64,000 nt of DNA from the NCBI RefSeq assembly GCF_023921225.1, contig NZ_CP071527.1, forward strand, positions 558,501-622,500, read 5' to 3'. A program made the translations under genes and the position numbers. The DNA comes from Legionella lytica. GTDB taxonomy: Bacteria > Pseudomonadota > Gammaproteobacteria > Legionellales > Legionellaceae. Below the pieces are notes generated by a model. The model was not told the origin of the DNA. It saw only the letters and a list, made by a program, of their open reading frames with translations, and made no database searches. Below, piece by piece: positions 48,194 through 56,232 of this stretch. The number at the start of each line of letters is the position of its first letter. The first letter of the stretch is position 1.

Positions 48194-48518
48194 TTGAGTC
48201 GGCCCATGAGCGGATGGTACTTCTTTAAGGAATTCGTTACGCTCATGGCTCCTCAGTTGCAAGCGACTGGGCTACTTCTAAATGTAGCCTAGATACCGCG
48301 TAGCGAGCTTCGGGAAGCCATAAGCACAGCGAATTCTTCAAGTTTTCCCTTTGATTTTTTCTATACTTATTCAACCTCTATTTTTTAAGCTTCCCTTTAG
48401 CTTAGACACTTGAATCTTTGATAATTTTTAATCAGAATAGCTTGAGGTGTGTGCAGTTAATGCACTAAGAGAATGTTTTCAAAGATTGGATAATTATTAA
48501 CAGGACGTGGAGAACAAC
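48194..48518. other. Intergenic stretch after enhC
   Basis: The 325 bases hold a hairpin with arms CCATGAGCG and CGCTCATGG (48204-48248). A decayed patch of the GTAGCC palindrome follows (48271-48320). The final 150 bases are AT-rich and probably carry the next gene's promoter. No coding sequence is convincing. Confidence 0.5.
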
Positions 48519-49913
48519 ATGACATATTTGGTGACTTTCTGTACTTTTGATCATACTGTAGAAGGTAATCCGGCCTGGCATGGGGCTTTTTTTTTATCTA
48601 AATATAATGAGACAAAAAAACAAGTAGAAGTTGTTGAGACTTGGGGGTTTTATGGAGTTCCGGCTACCGGCAGTCCTGATGATTGGTTCACTAAGTTTAA
48701 AAGAAAAATAGGTTTAGATGTTGATCTGTGGGGGAACCATGGTTGGTTAATGCATGAAGAGGTTCGGTTTATGGATATGGGCCATGGTTTGCATGGCGAT
48801 TCTTATGAGCTGACCGAGGAAGACTTTAAAAAATTACAAGAAAAATGCCAAACCCAAGTTCAAGAACAGCAGGCTCCAGTGCGGTATGTATTAGGAGATG
48901 AGGGTCTGACTGCGCCTTCAACACGGAAGGTGAGATGTTATCCAGGAGAGAAACACTCAAAAGAAATTTATGAAATTGAACTACGAAAAGCTAAAATTGA
49001 ACAGCGTGCCCCAAGGCTTCATCCTTTTGATCTTAAGCTTTCGCTAGGATGGAAAGGGCCTACTTTAGAGGGGTCTCATACCTGTAAGACCGAAGCATTG
49101 TCTATATTAGAAACTGTTCTTCCTTCTCAGTGGTTAGCCTCCTATCATAAATCAACTTTTCCTCGTTTGGTGAGTGGTGGTATGGAAAATATTATCTTGC
49201 ATAGCGAAGGGGAGCTGGATATTCATACGCGGTCTTCTGGAGAAAAAGTATATTATCGTGATGGGGAGAAAGCGGGGGTTAAATTAATTTGGACAATACC
49301 ACCACAAAAAATAAAACCTTTGCCTGGTAGCACTATAGACAAGCTTTGGGCGGTTGATGAGGAGTATTGTTCTAAAGCCAAGCAAGTTGCGGGAACTTTA
49401 CAAAAGTTAGAGTGGATGATACGCCAAGCAGATGTTCCTGAAGAATGCGAGGCTTATCGGACGCAATTGTTGACGCGAATTGTTGCTTTTTATCAGGAGT
49501 TTTCTTTTATCAATCCTGACATCAAAACACCAAAAATCTCAGGCATCTCCGGCTTTTTTTATTCATTAGCCAATTTGCCTAGAAATAAAGAGCAGTATCA
49601 TTTGCTCAAACAAATAGGACAAGCAGAAAATCTGTTTAATTCATTGTATATGGCTTTAGTGCATGGCATGAAAATCAACGAGAAATTACCTTATGAGCCC
49701 GCATTTTTTACTGCAAGCGAAAATGAAACCGATGAGATGTTTTCTGGTGAAAATCCGCTGGAAGTTTTAGTCTCATACCTATCTTTAAATGATCAGAAAA
49801 AACTGTGCAAAATTATAGGCCGTAATTATTGTGATCCTGATTCTGAGGATGAGAATCTGCTTGATGACGATGAGGAGCTTTCTGAAGCGCGGGCTTCTTT
49901 GGCATTACATTAA
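48519..49913 (+). CDS. Unknown protein, putative effector with acidic C terminus
   Basis: I do not recognise this 464-residue protein. It has no signal peptide or membrane helix. The N terminus carries spaced His/Gly/Trp motifs (AWHGAFFLSK, ETWGFYGVPATG, GNHGWLMHEEVRF, GHGLHGDSYELTEEDF) that could be a small enzyme or fold signature. The C-terminal half is helical. The last 26 residues are strongly acidic (DSEDENLLDDDEELSEA), fitting an E-block secretion signal. GGAG six bases before ATG 48519 sets the start. It is the first of five unknown genes on the same strand. Confidence 0.65.
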   Translation: MTYLVTFCTFDHTVEGNPAWHGAFFLSKYNETKKQVEVVETWGFYGVPATGSPDDWFTKFKRKIGLDVDLWGNHGWLMHEEVRFMDMGHGLHGDSYELTEEDFKKLQEKCQTQVQEQQAPVRYVLGDEGLTAPSTRKVRCYPGEKHSKEIYEIELRKAKIEQRAPRLHPFDLKLSLGWKGPTLEGSHTCKTEALSILETVLPSQWLASYHKSTFPRLVSGGMENIILHSEGELDIHTRSSGEKVYYRDGEKAGVKLIWTIPPQKIKPLPGSTIDKLWAVDEEYCSKAKQVAGTLQKLEWMIRQADVPEECEAYRTQLLTRIVAFYQEFSFINPDIKTPKISGISGFFYSLANLPRNKEQYHLLKQIGQAENLFNSLYMALVHGMKINEKLPYEPAFFTASENETDEMFSGENPLEVLVSYLSLNDQKKLCKIIGRNYCDPDSEDENLLDDDEELSEARASLALH

Positions 49914-49930
49914 TTCGGGTGAGAGCTTAT

Positions 49931-49963
49931 TGTAGCCTGGGCTTTGTTGCAGCCCAGTCTACA
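49931..49963. repeat. Palindromic repeat, GTAGGCTGGGCT type
   Basis: TGTAGCCTGGGCT and AGCCCAGTCTACA pair with one mismatch across a 7-base loop. It lies 18 bases after the stop of the preceding gene and probably acts as its terminator. Confidence 0.6.
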
Positions 49964-50046
49964 CCGAAGATCTTATAAAAAGTCCTTGTGTATTAAATTA
50001 AAACAGGTAATAATAAAGGTAATATTGTATATTTTTTGGACTTTGT

Positions 50047-51600
50047 ATGGGTTTTTTGCCAGTAGAAGGAAAAGACATTTTTGCTTTAGCCCCTAATTTT
50101 GATTTATTAAAAAAGCAAAAAGAATTATCGTATGCCGAGCTTATCTTTTTACTTCAAGAACTTAATAATGTTAGTATGCAGTTAACCGCAGAAAAACTAA
50201 AAGAGGGAACTTTTTTTCCTTGGCTAACGTTTGCTCTGGGCTGTGCTGTTAAACTTGCTGACACGAATGCTGATCCAAACTCACACTCAAATACAAATTT
50301 ACAAGAAACCCCTATTACTCTGATCATGAGTATTACTCAGAGCATTTTAATCAAATCTCCTGATGCATTGTATGATATGTTTAATCAGCAGATTAGTAAC
50401 GGTGAGTTTCAAGGGCAAAGTTTTACTTATTTTTGGATGGATAATTATTATTCTCTTGTTGGCAGTTTGCATAATGATTTACACGCTTTTAACACTATTT
50501 TTCATGAATTATTAAATGGTTGGGATTCTCGATTTTGCTCTTTGCTGGTTAAAAATATTGAAGAAGGCCGTGAAAAAGGAAAAAATGCTCTTTTAGTTTT
50601 GCTGCGTAGCTACCAAATGGCTGCAGAGAAAATGAGTGATTATAATCGGGAGCAAACACAACTTATTGCTGAGCTGTTTCAAAAGTGTATGCAGCAAGAG
50701 CCAAGCCTTATGGGGGCGGCATTAACTCAAGAAATTACTCATGGCTTATTCCGTGGTAAGAGTTGCCTTTATGTCTTAAGCAGTATTTTACCTAAAGTGG
50801 TATTATTTGGCTATTTCGATTCGCTCCCAATAATTCACGATGCCATGTTGCAAGCGCTAAAGAATCATCCCGAGCAATTTATTAATTCATTGGTCAAAAT
50901 TCATGCGCACCCAGGATTATCCTCACTTCATCAGATTTTATTAAGCTTGGTTGAAGCTGCCTATAAAGATAAAAACGCTGAAGTTATTGCCCAGTTGATG
51001 AGCATACTTACAGAATTTACTTCTTATGATAAAGGGCCGGCGGGAGTGGTTTCTGCGCTACTCGAAACAATTAAGAGTGGAACACATAAGGACCTTAATT
51101 GCCTCGTATTTTTGTGTAGAGCCCTTATTGCAGCAATGGCGCATCATACTGATGTAACACCTATCATGAATTTTATTGTGGACGTAATTCAGAAGGCAGA
51201 AGCTGAGCAATTAACGACAGCTGTATTCCAATCGGCACCTACACATCCTACCCCTGAATATCAGCACACTCCAATAAATCAAGTAATAAGCTTAGCTCAA
51301 AAGGAGGATGGGGCAATACAAAAACAGCATGCACAAATAATTATTAGCGCACTCGCTAACTCTCAAGCTACACACCTGATTTATTCCCAATTATCGGTAG
51401 AAGAACGGTTTTTTTTTGCAAATGAAACTAATTTGAAACCTAATAGCTTTTTCAGTGAACCATCTGTCCAAGCCCCTGAAGCAATAGGGGCAGCGTCTAG
51501 TATAGACTCTTCATATGCAAGCGCATTGCGACTATTTCATCGACCTCTCTCTGAGGAAGAGTTTACTACTTCTTTTCCATCAAGCTCGTGTTGGCTTTAA
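50047..51600 (+). CDS. Unknown repeat protein, first of a tandem paralogous pair
   Basis: No known family is recognised in these 517 residues. An internal unit of about 57 residues recurs at least five times, starting near residues 108, 163, 222, 278 and 335. It has the pattern hydrophobic-xxx-I-xx-G-xxx-G-x-S-x-L-xx-L. Examples are ISNGEFQGQSFTYFWM, ITHGLFRGKSCLYVLS and IHAHPGLSSLHQILLS; a sixth, weaker unit is near residue 46. The units look helical. The C terminus has LSEEEF about 17 residues from the end, an E-block-like cluster, and ends SSCWL. The next gene is a diverged copy with the same layout. Translocation into host cells is a reasonable inference but unproven. Confidence 0.65.
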   Translation: MGFLPVEGKDIFALAPNFDLLKKQKELSYAELIFLLQELNNVSMQLTAEKLKEGTFFPWLTFALGCAVKLADTNADPNSHSNTNLQETPITLIMSITQSILIKSPDALYDMFNQQISNGEFQGQSFTYFWMDNYYSLVGSLHNDLHAFNTIFHELLNGWDSRFCSLLVKNIEEGREKGKNALLVLLRSYQMAAEKMSDYNREQTQLIAELFQKCMQQEPSLMGAALTQEITHGLFRGKSCLYVLSSILPKVVLFGYFDSLPIIHDAMLQALKNHPEQFINSLVKIHAHPGLSSLHQILLSLVEAAYKDKNAEVIAQLMSILTEFTSYDKGPAGVVSALLETIKSGTHKDLNCLVFLCRALIAAMAHHTDVTPIMNFIVDVIQKAEAEQLTTAVFQSAPTHPTPEYQHTPINQVISLAQKEDGAIQKQHAQIIISALANSQATHLIYSQLSVEERFFFANETNLKPNSFFSEPSVQAPEAIGAASSIDSSYASALRLFHRPLSEEEFTTSFPSSSCWL

Positions 51601-51705
51601 GACAATATATTATCTTGGTGTTTAATAAATCAACTACTTGCCTATTGGTTGGTTTGCTACCATAATTGATAATAAGAACAAATTATTCTCTAGATAGGCA
51701 TATTG

Positions 51706-53232
51706 ATGACAAATCAAACGGATTTCTTTTCCCAGCCAATAACTCGTTATGTAGGTGAGCACACCGCGGATCTGCAAGGAGCGGAGTTGGTAGCATTTAT
51801 TAGCCAGCTTTATAATTATGTGGACGAAGAGTCTTTAGATAAGCTACAAAAGAGTAACTTCTTTTATTGGCTCACTTATGCTCTTTATTGCGCTGTAAAG
51901 TCATTGGATACGGAGGTAATTAAACTTATTTCTGCGCTAACAATAAAAATTTTAAACCAAGACTCTCGCGCCTTAGAGGTAATGTTTCAGCAGTCATATA
52001 GTAGTGGTGCGTTTGAAGGGCAAAGCCTTTTTTATGCGTGGATGAATAATTACTATTCGCTGGTTTTTAGTACGAAAAAACATCCTGATTCTTTATTGGC
52101 ACTTAATTCCCTATTTAAGAAGCTTTTGGATACCGAAGAATTTGAATTTTGTTCTATGCTAGTAAAAGAAAATGAAGGCAAGGGAATAGAGGAGGGCAAG
52201 AATCCACTTTTAGCTTTGCTTCGCGCCTTGCTTCAGTCGGTTACATTAATAAATAATCGCGTAGAAACCTCACGAATCGCTACACTGTTTCAGCAATGCA
52301 TACAGAAAGAACCGGAGATTATGGCGGAAGCACTGACCAAAGAATTTACCCGTAGTTTATTCAAGGGGAAGAGCAATCTGTATGTAGTGTTTAGTGCTTT
52401 ATTGCAAGCAGGTGCTCATGATTCAGATCTGGTAACAATAATTCAAACCGAGTTATTGCAGGTTTTCGATACAAATCCCCAGGCATTTCTCAGGGATTTA
52501 TATAAAGTAATTGCACTAGGGCCTTATAAGGGTCTATCCTCACTACATCTTATCTTGTTAACCCTTGTTGAGGCTGCGTATATTGACGATAATTCTGCAG
52601 CGTTAACGCAATTAATGACGATTATTTCTCGATTAGATTCCTACCATGCAAAAGAAGCAGCAGGAATGAGTGATTTGGTGTTATTGGAGCCAATTACAAC
52701 AGGAGCTTATAACGGACTTAATGGGATGATGTTTTTAACTAGGGCATTAAAGGCAGGGAGCGAACATAATCTTGATATAGAGCCTATTGCAAAAAAGATT
52801 GAGCAGTTAATCAAAACTAGCCCTGTCGCGAAATTAATGGTTGCGTTGAGCCAGAATAATCCAGAAAGTTCAGTACCTGAATATGCCATATCCTCTTTAG
52901 AGCAGTTAGTAAAACAAGTTGAGTTCAATGAGTCCACCGAGATACCTTCTTATCTCATTAACATTTTCAGTAGCATTCCTGCCGCTCTGATAACTCAGTT
53001 AAATACAACATTTTCTCCTGGGTTTTCAAATAAATTGAATCAGATTTATCAGCGTATCAGTAAAGATGATCTTGCTCGCCAGGCACAAGAGATGGCTCAA
53101 AATGATAATCTTAATAGGACTGCTAGCGATAGGGGCGATCTCCCACCTTTTTTTTCTGAGAAAAATCTTAAAAGAAATGATGATAAAGAATTAAAAGAAC
53201 TCTCTTTAAGTGTTCCGAAAAGGCGATTATAG
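51706..53232 (+). CDS. Unknown repeat protein, second of a tandem paralogous pair
   Basis: This 508-residue protein aligns along its length with its upstream neighbour, for example GAFEGQSLFYAWMNNYYSLV against GEFQGQSFTYFWMDNYYSLV. It has the same five or six units of about 57 residues (starting near 89, 148, 206, 261 and 322). The shared part ends near residue 350. The C-terminal 150 residues are unique and end in a basic tail (SLSVPKRRL) instead of the acidic tail of its neighbour. The pair arose by tandem duplication followed by strong divergence. The ATG at 51706 is preferred over an adjacent TTG; the ribosome binding site is weak. Confidence 0.65.
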   Translation: MTNQTDFFSQPITRYVGEHTADLQGAELVAFISQLYNYVDEESLDKLQKSNFFYWLTYALYCAVKSLDTEVIKLISALTIKILNQDSRALEVMFQQSYSSGAFEGQSLFYAWMNNYYSLVFSTKKHPDSLLALNSLFKKLLDTEEFEFCSMLVKENEGKGIEEGKNPLLALLRALLQSVTLINNRVETSRIATLFQQCIQKEPEIMAEALTKEFTRSLFKGKSNLYVVFSALLQAGAHDSDLVTIIQTELLQVFDTNPQAFLRDLYKVIALGPYKGLSSLHLILLTLVEAAYIDDNSAALTQLMTIISRLDSYHAKEAAGMSDLVLLEPITTGAYNGLNGMMFLTRALKAGSEHNLDIEPIAKKIEQLIKTSPVAKLMVALSQNNPESSVPEYAISSLEQLVKQVEFNESTEIPSYLINIFSSIPAALITQLNTTFSPGFSNKLNQIYQRISKDDLARQAQEMAQNDNLNRTASDRGDLPPFFSEKNLKRNDDKELKELSLSVPKRRL

Positions 53233-53357
53233 GGAATAATGCCATATTTGCTCTAAATTAGATCATAATGATCTTAAAAAGCTTGAACTGTACTCTTTGA
53301 TCATTTAGAATATCATATATACAAGATGATTTTAACTCAGTCTTATTGGTGATAGTT

Positions 53358-54650
53358 ATGACAGCTCCTTTTTTTATTTTACTAAAGAAAAGACATGTAG
53401 TGCCTCTCATGCACTCATTTAAATCAGAAGAGTCCGAAGAGTTACAACTTCTTGTTGCCACAGGTGATAAACAAGAATATCGAAAAAGAGTAGAAGAATA
53501 TAAAGAAGTAGGAAGATACTTTCGATTAACGAAAGGTAAGGTATTTGAAACGACATACGAAGATCAGGAAAGGGGGTTGAAGAAACAAACGATCGAAGTT
53601 CGTGTTGCCCTACAAGTTAAAGGCCATAGTCTGACATGGTATTTCTGGACTGCTGGTGAATACATGGATCAATACCCCCAAGAATTTCGTGATAAACTTT
53701 ACAATGCAGCTGCTTTAGCGCACCAAGAGGTAGTAAATGGCTGTGATATGTACTATCGAGGCAGTAACGCGGTACACATAAAATTAATGCATCATCTCGA
53801 AGATGAATCGAATCACAACCATAATCATTATCGTCTAAGAGATAATAAACCCTACACACCTGATGATTTTAATCAGCATATGCAAGCACTTAAAAAAAGC
53901 TCCATCCATTTAGAGTTTTTTAATGAGGGTGAGATTGAGAAACTGTGTGAAAAATTTATGACATATTATTTAGATTGGACGAAAAAAGAAGAAGTCGAAA
54001 AGTCTAAAGAGGAAGAGTATTTCAGTCATCCTTCGCAACAATTAAATGTGATTGATGTTTTGGAGCTAGGATTATTTGGAGGCATGCAAGAGCCTTGCCG
54101 CCTGAAACCAGATGAGCTGAAAATGGATTTTGATCAAGCTAGAGAAGGGATTCAATCAATTGTAAGCGAGGATGCTGAGGATGAGTTACAGCGCTCGCTG
54201 AGGATTGCTGACTTGATTAAGAAAGTGCAAGCAGAATACGACGAAATCCTAGAACATCGGAAAGCTTATGGAAGCCGGGGACTTCATTCGGCAATTGCTT
54301 CTTCACGCCAAGTTGAGGGTTCTCAAAATGCAGTTGTTAAAGCCAATATGGGTATGGATGATGCTAAGGACCGTAAAGAGCATGTTAAGATTCCTACTTG
54401 GGCAAAGAAAGCGATTGATGATTATCATAAGGGAATGGATGGCTTAATTGAGCAGGCTGTTAAACGATTACCCGGTATACAGGAAAGGAAAATTGTTTTG
54501 ATGGCGCTTGAAGCTTTAACAAAATTAGAGGAGCAACCAGAGTCCATCGACGCCGCGATCGAGGTAATTAAAAAGCTTAGTGGCATCGACTTATTGGATG
54601 TTTCCGCCTTTGTTAGTACATCAGAAGTCAGGTACAAAACACTTTTTTGA
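53358..54650 (+). CDS. Unknown protein, putative effector, possibly shortened by a frameshift
   Basis: These 430 residues belong to no family I recognise and have no signal peptide. The first half contains a histidine-rich loop (ESNHNHNHYRLR). The second half is charged and helical, with coiled-coil segments. The stop codon falls directly after a run of six T (54643-54648). One extra T would extend the protein by 35 residues, through the small frame at 54656-54754. The ATG at 53358 is chosen over upstream TTG and GTG codons, although none has a strong ribosome binding site. Confidence 0.55.
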   Translation: MTAPFFILLKKRHVVPLMHSFKSEESEELQLLVATGDKQEYRKRVEEYKEVGRYFRLTKGKVFETTYEDQERGLKKQTIEVRVALQVKGHSLTWYFWTAGEYMDQYPQEFRDKLYNAAALAHQEVVNGCDMYYRGSNAVHIKLMHHLEDESNHNHNHYRLRDNKPYTPDDFNQHMQALKKSSIHLEFFNEGEIEKLCEKFMTYYLDWTKKEEVEKSKEEEYFSHPSQQLNVIDVLELGLFGGMQEPCRLKPDELKMDFDQAREGIQSIVSEDAEDELQRSLRIADLIKKVQAEYDEILEHRKAYGSRGLHSAIASSRQVEGSQNAVVKANMGMDDAKDRKEHVKIPTWAKKAIDDYHKGMDGLIEQAVKRLPGIQERKIVLMALEALTKLEEQPESIDAAIEVIKKLSGIDLLDVSAFVSTSEVRYKTLF

Positions 54651-54655
54651 ATGTA

Positions 54656-54754
54656 ATGGGGCAAACAACCAAGGAGGCTCAGGATCTGTCTGCTGATCAA
54701 GCTTTACCAAAAAAGATAGAAAATTTGACCTTTAAAATATTAGTTGAATATTGA
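54656..54754 (+). CDS. Tiny reading frame, possible detached C terminus of the preceding gene
   Basis: ATG 54656 opens 32 codons beginning MGQTTKEAQDLSADQALPKK, with normal-looking composition. It is in the +1 frame relative to the preceding gene, and inserting one base in the T6 run joins them. GGAG is not placed to start it independently. It may be an independent micro-protein, a frameshifted tail, or chance. Confidence 0.3.
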   Translation: MGQTTKEAQDLSADQALPKKIENLTFKILVEY

Positions 54755-54764
54755 GGAATTAAAA

Positions 54765-55541
54765 ATGGGTAACACTCCTGGCTCAAAATTTTTTAACGCT
54801 GATAATGCGAAGGAAAAGGTGCAAAGATTAATTAGGTTTTTAAAAGCTGAACCTCAAATTAGTGAAATAAACACGTTTAGCCAAAAGCTAGAGCAGCTTC
54901 GCGAAAATTTAGCTCATGCGAAAACAACGGATAGGATTGTTGCTATAACATACCAAATGATTGGACTGCAAAAGGAGATTCGAAGCTATCTTGAGACTCA
55001 AAAAGCAGATTTACAAATTATTGTTGATCCTAGAGTTGAGCGGAAGTTATTGCAACTTTTAGAGCGTCAAGAGAATGCTGGTATTAGGATCCTATTTGCA
55101 TATACAGATATGGCGACGAAAAGCATTAGTGAGGCTGTGGAACAAGTAGCTATGGAGGATATGTATTCTTCGTTATCTGAGGAGAATAAAACAGAGGCTC
55201 AGCGGTTTATTCATTCTTTAAGCTCCCTTCAACCATTTGCTCAGCAAATGAATACAAAATACAAGGAGTTTGCTGAGATTCTGGATCAGGTGGATTCTAT
55301 GGACGAGATAGACGCTATTGAGCAGCATATCGATTCTCTTAATAGTATTTTTGTAAAGGAGCTTCCTAAATTAATTTATATTCCCAGAGATCAAGAAACA
55401 TTCCGTGCTGTAATGGAGGTAGTAAAAAAGAACCCGAATTTGAGTGATATTCTACTTGCCTTTAAACCGCAAAAGGTTTTATTCAACAACATAATGGACG
55501 CGAAGACTGAAGTTATTTTAAACGCCACCCCATCTCTTTAG
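54765..55541 (+). CDS. Unknown helical protein
   Basis: The 258-residue protein is almost entirely amphipathic helix with coiled-coil stretches (EINTFSQKLEQLRENLAHAK, EQHIDSLNSIFVKELPK). There is no signal peptide or membrane segment. The N terminus MGNTPGSKFF weakly fits an N-myristoylation site. GAGG nine bases upstream of ATG 54765 sets the start. It is last in the run of unknown genes and is followed by a strong bidirectional terminator. Confidence 0.6.
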   Translation: MGNTPGSKFFNADNAKEKVQRLIRFLKAEPQISEINTFSQKLEQLRENLAHAKTTDRIVAITYQMIGLQKEIRSYLETQKADLQIIVDPRVERKLLQLLERQENAGIRILFAYTDMATKSISEAVEQVAMEDMYSSLSEENKTEAQRFIHSLSSLQPFAQQMNTKYKEFAEILDQVDSMDEIDAIEQHIDSLNSIFVKELPKLIYIPRDQETFRAVMEVVKKNPNLSDILLAFKPQKVLFNNIMDAKTEVILNATPSL

Positions 55542-55587
55542 GGTTAAGCTAAATCTGGACTAGACCTTTCATAAAGAAACATTCTAA

Positions 55588-55619
55588 ACAATTGAACCGG
55601 TAACAACCGGTTTAATTGT
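55588..55619. terminator. Bidirectional intrinsic terminator
   Basis: ACAATTGAACCGGT and ACCGGTTTAATTGT pair over 14 positions with one G-T, across an AACA loop. A TTTTC tail lies on the plus side and A-rich sequence on the other. It separates the unknown gene cluster from convergent rpsT. Confidence 0.65.
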
Positions 55620-55797
55620 TTTCAGTATTTGTAATTTTAAAAATTTAAAACAAAACACTGTTATTGCATCGCCGGATTTGTGAGTGATGCATTATACATA
55701 TCGTGAAGAAAAATAGGAAATAGAAAAACATAGCCCGTATTAAGCCTTTACTTAAAAACAGACTACGTTTTGGGGAGTTGCTATAACAAGCAGCGAA

Positions 55798-56064
55798 TTA
55801 AGCAGCCATTGCCTTAACACGAGCAGCCAGGCGGCTTTTAATACGAGCAGCTTTATTCTTATGAATCAAGCCCTTGCACGCAGCTTTATCGATAACTGGT
55901 TGTGCTTTAGCATAAGCTGCAGTAGCGTCTTCTTTGTTGCCTGCTTCAACTGCTTTTAACACATTTTTGATGTATGTACGAAACATAGAACGTGCGCTGG
56001 CATTGTGTTTACGCAGTTTCACGTTTTGGCGAGCACGTTTGATCGCTGATTTAATATTTGCCAC
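55798..56064 (-). CDS. rpsT: 30S ribosomal protein S20
   Basis: This is an 88-residue basic three-helix protein of the small subunit starting [20 protein letters not shown], with [16 protein letters not shown] near the end. GGAGA lies before the ATG. As in most gammaproteobacteria it is divergent from murJ. Confidence 0.97.
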   Translation of the reverse strand: MANIKSAIKRARQNVKLRKHNASARSMFRTYIKNVLKAVEAGNKEDATAAYAKAQPVIDKAACKGLIHKNKAARIKSRLAARVKAMAA

Positions 56065-56104
56065 TTAAAAATCTCCACTCATTCAGATGGTACAAAAGAT
56101 GGTG

Positions 56105-56133
56105 ATCTTGCCCAATGGACTAGACTTTGTCAA
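56105..56133 (-). promoter_or_regulatory. Probable rpsT promoter
   Basis: On the minus strand, TTGACA (56128-56133) is followed after exactly 17 bases by CAAGAT (56105-56110). The -35 is perfect and the -10 is poor. The start of transcription would be about 35 bases upstream of the rpsT ATG. Confidence 0.45.
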
Positions 56134-56232
56134 TAGAATTCTGTATATATCTGTCAATACCGGGCATTAAAATTATGTATGTTTCGCTATTTAGGTATAT
56201 CATAAGGGATTCATTTAATAATCGATAGAAAT

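Noticed and set aside
51586..51597. Possible CaaX prenylation signal at the end of the first repeat paralog (SSCWL).
   Set aside because: CaaX needs the cysteine fourth from the end; here it is third from the end, so farnesyl or geranylgeranyl transfer is not expected.
53808..53832. Histidine-rich loop NHNHNH as a metal-binding enzyme site in the unknown protein at 53358.
   Set aside because: No second conserved metal motif or known fold context supports catalysis; noted only as a composition feature.
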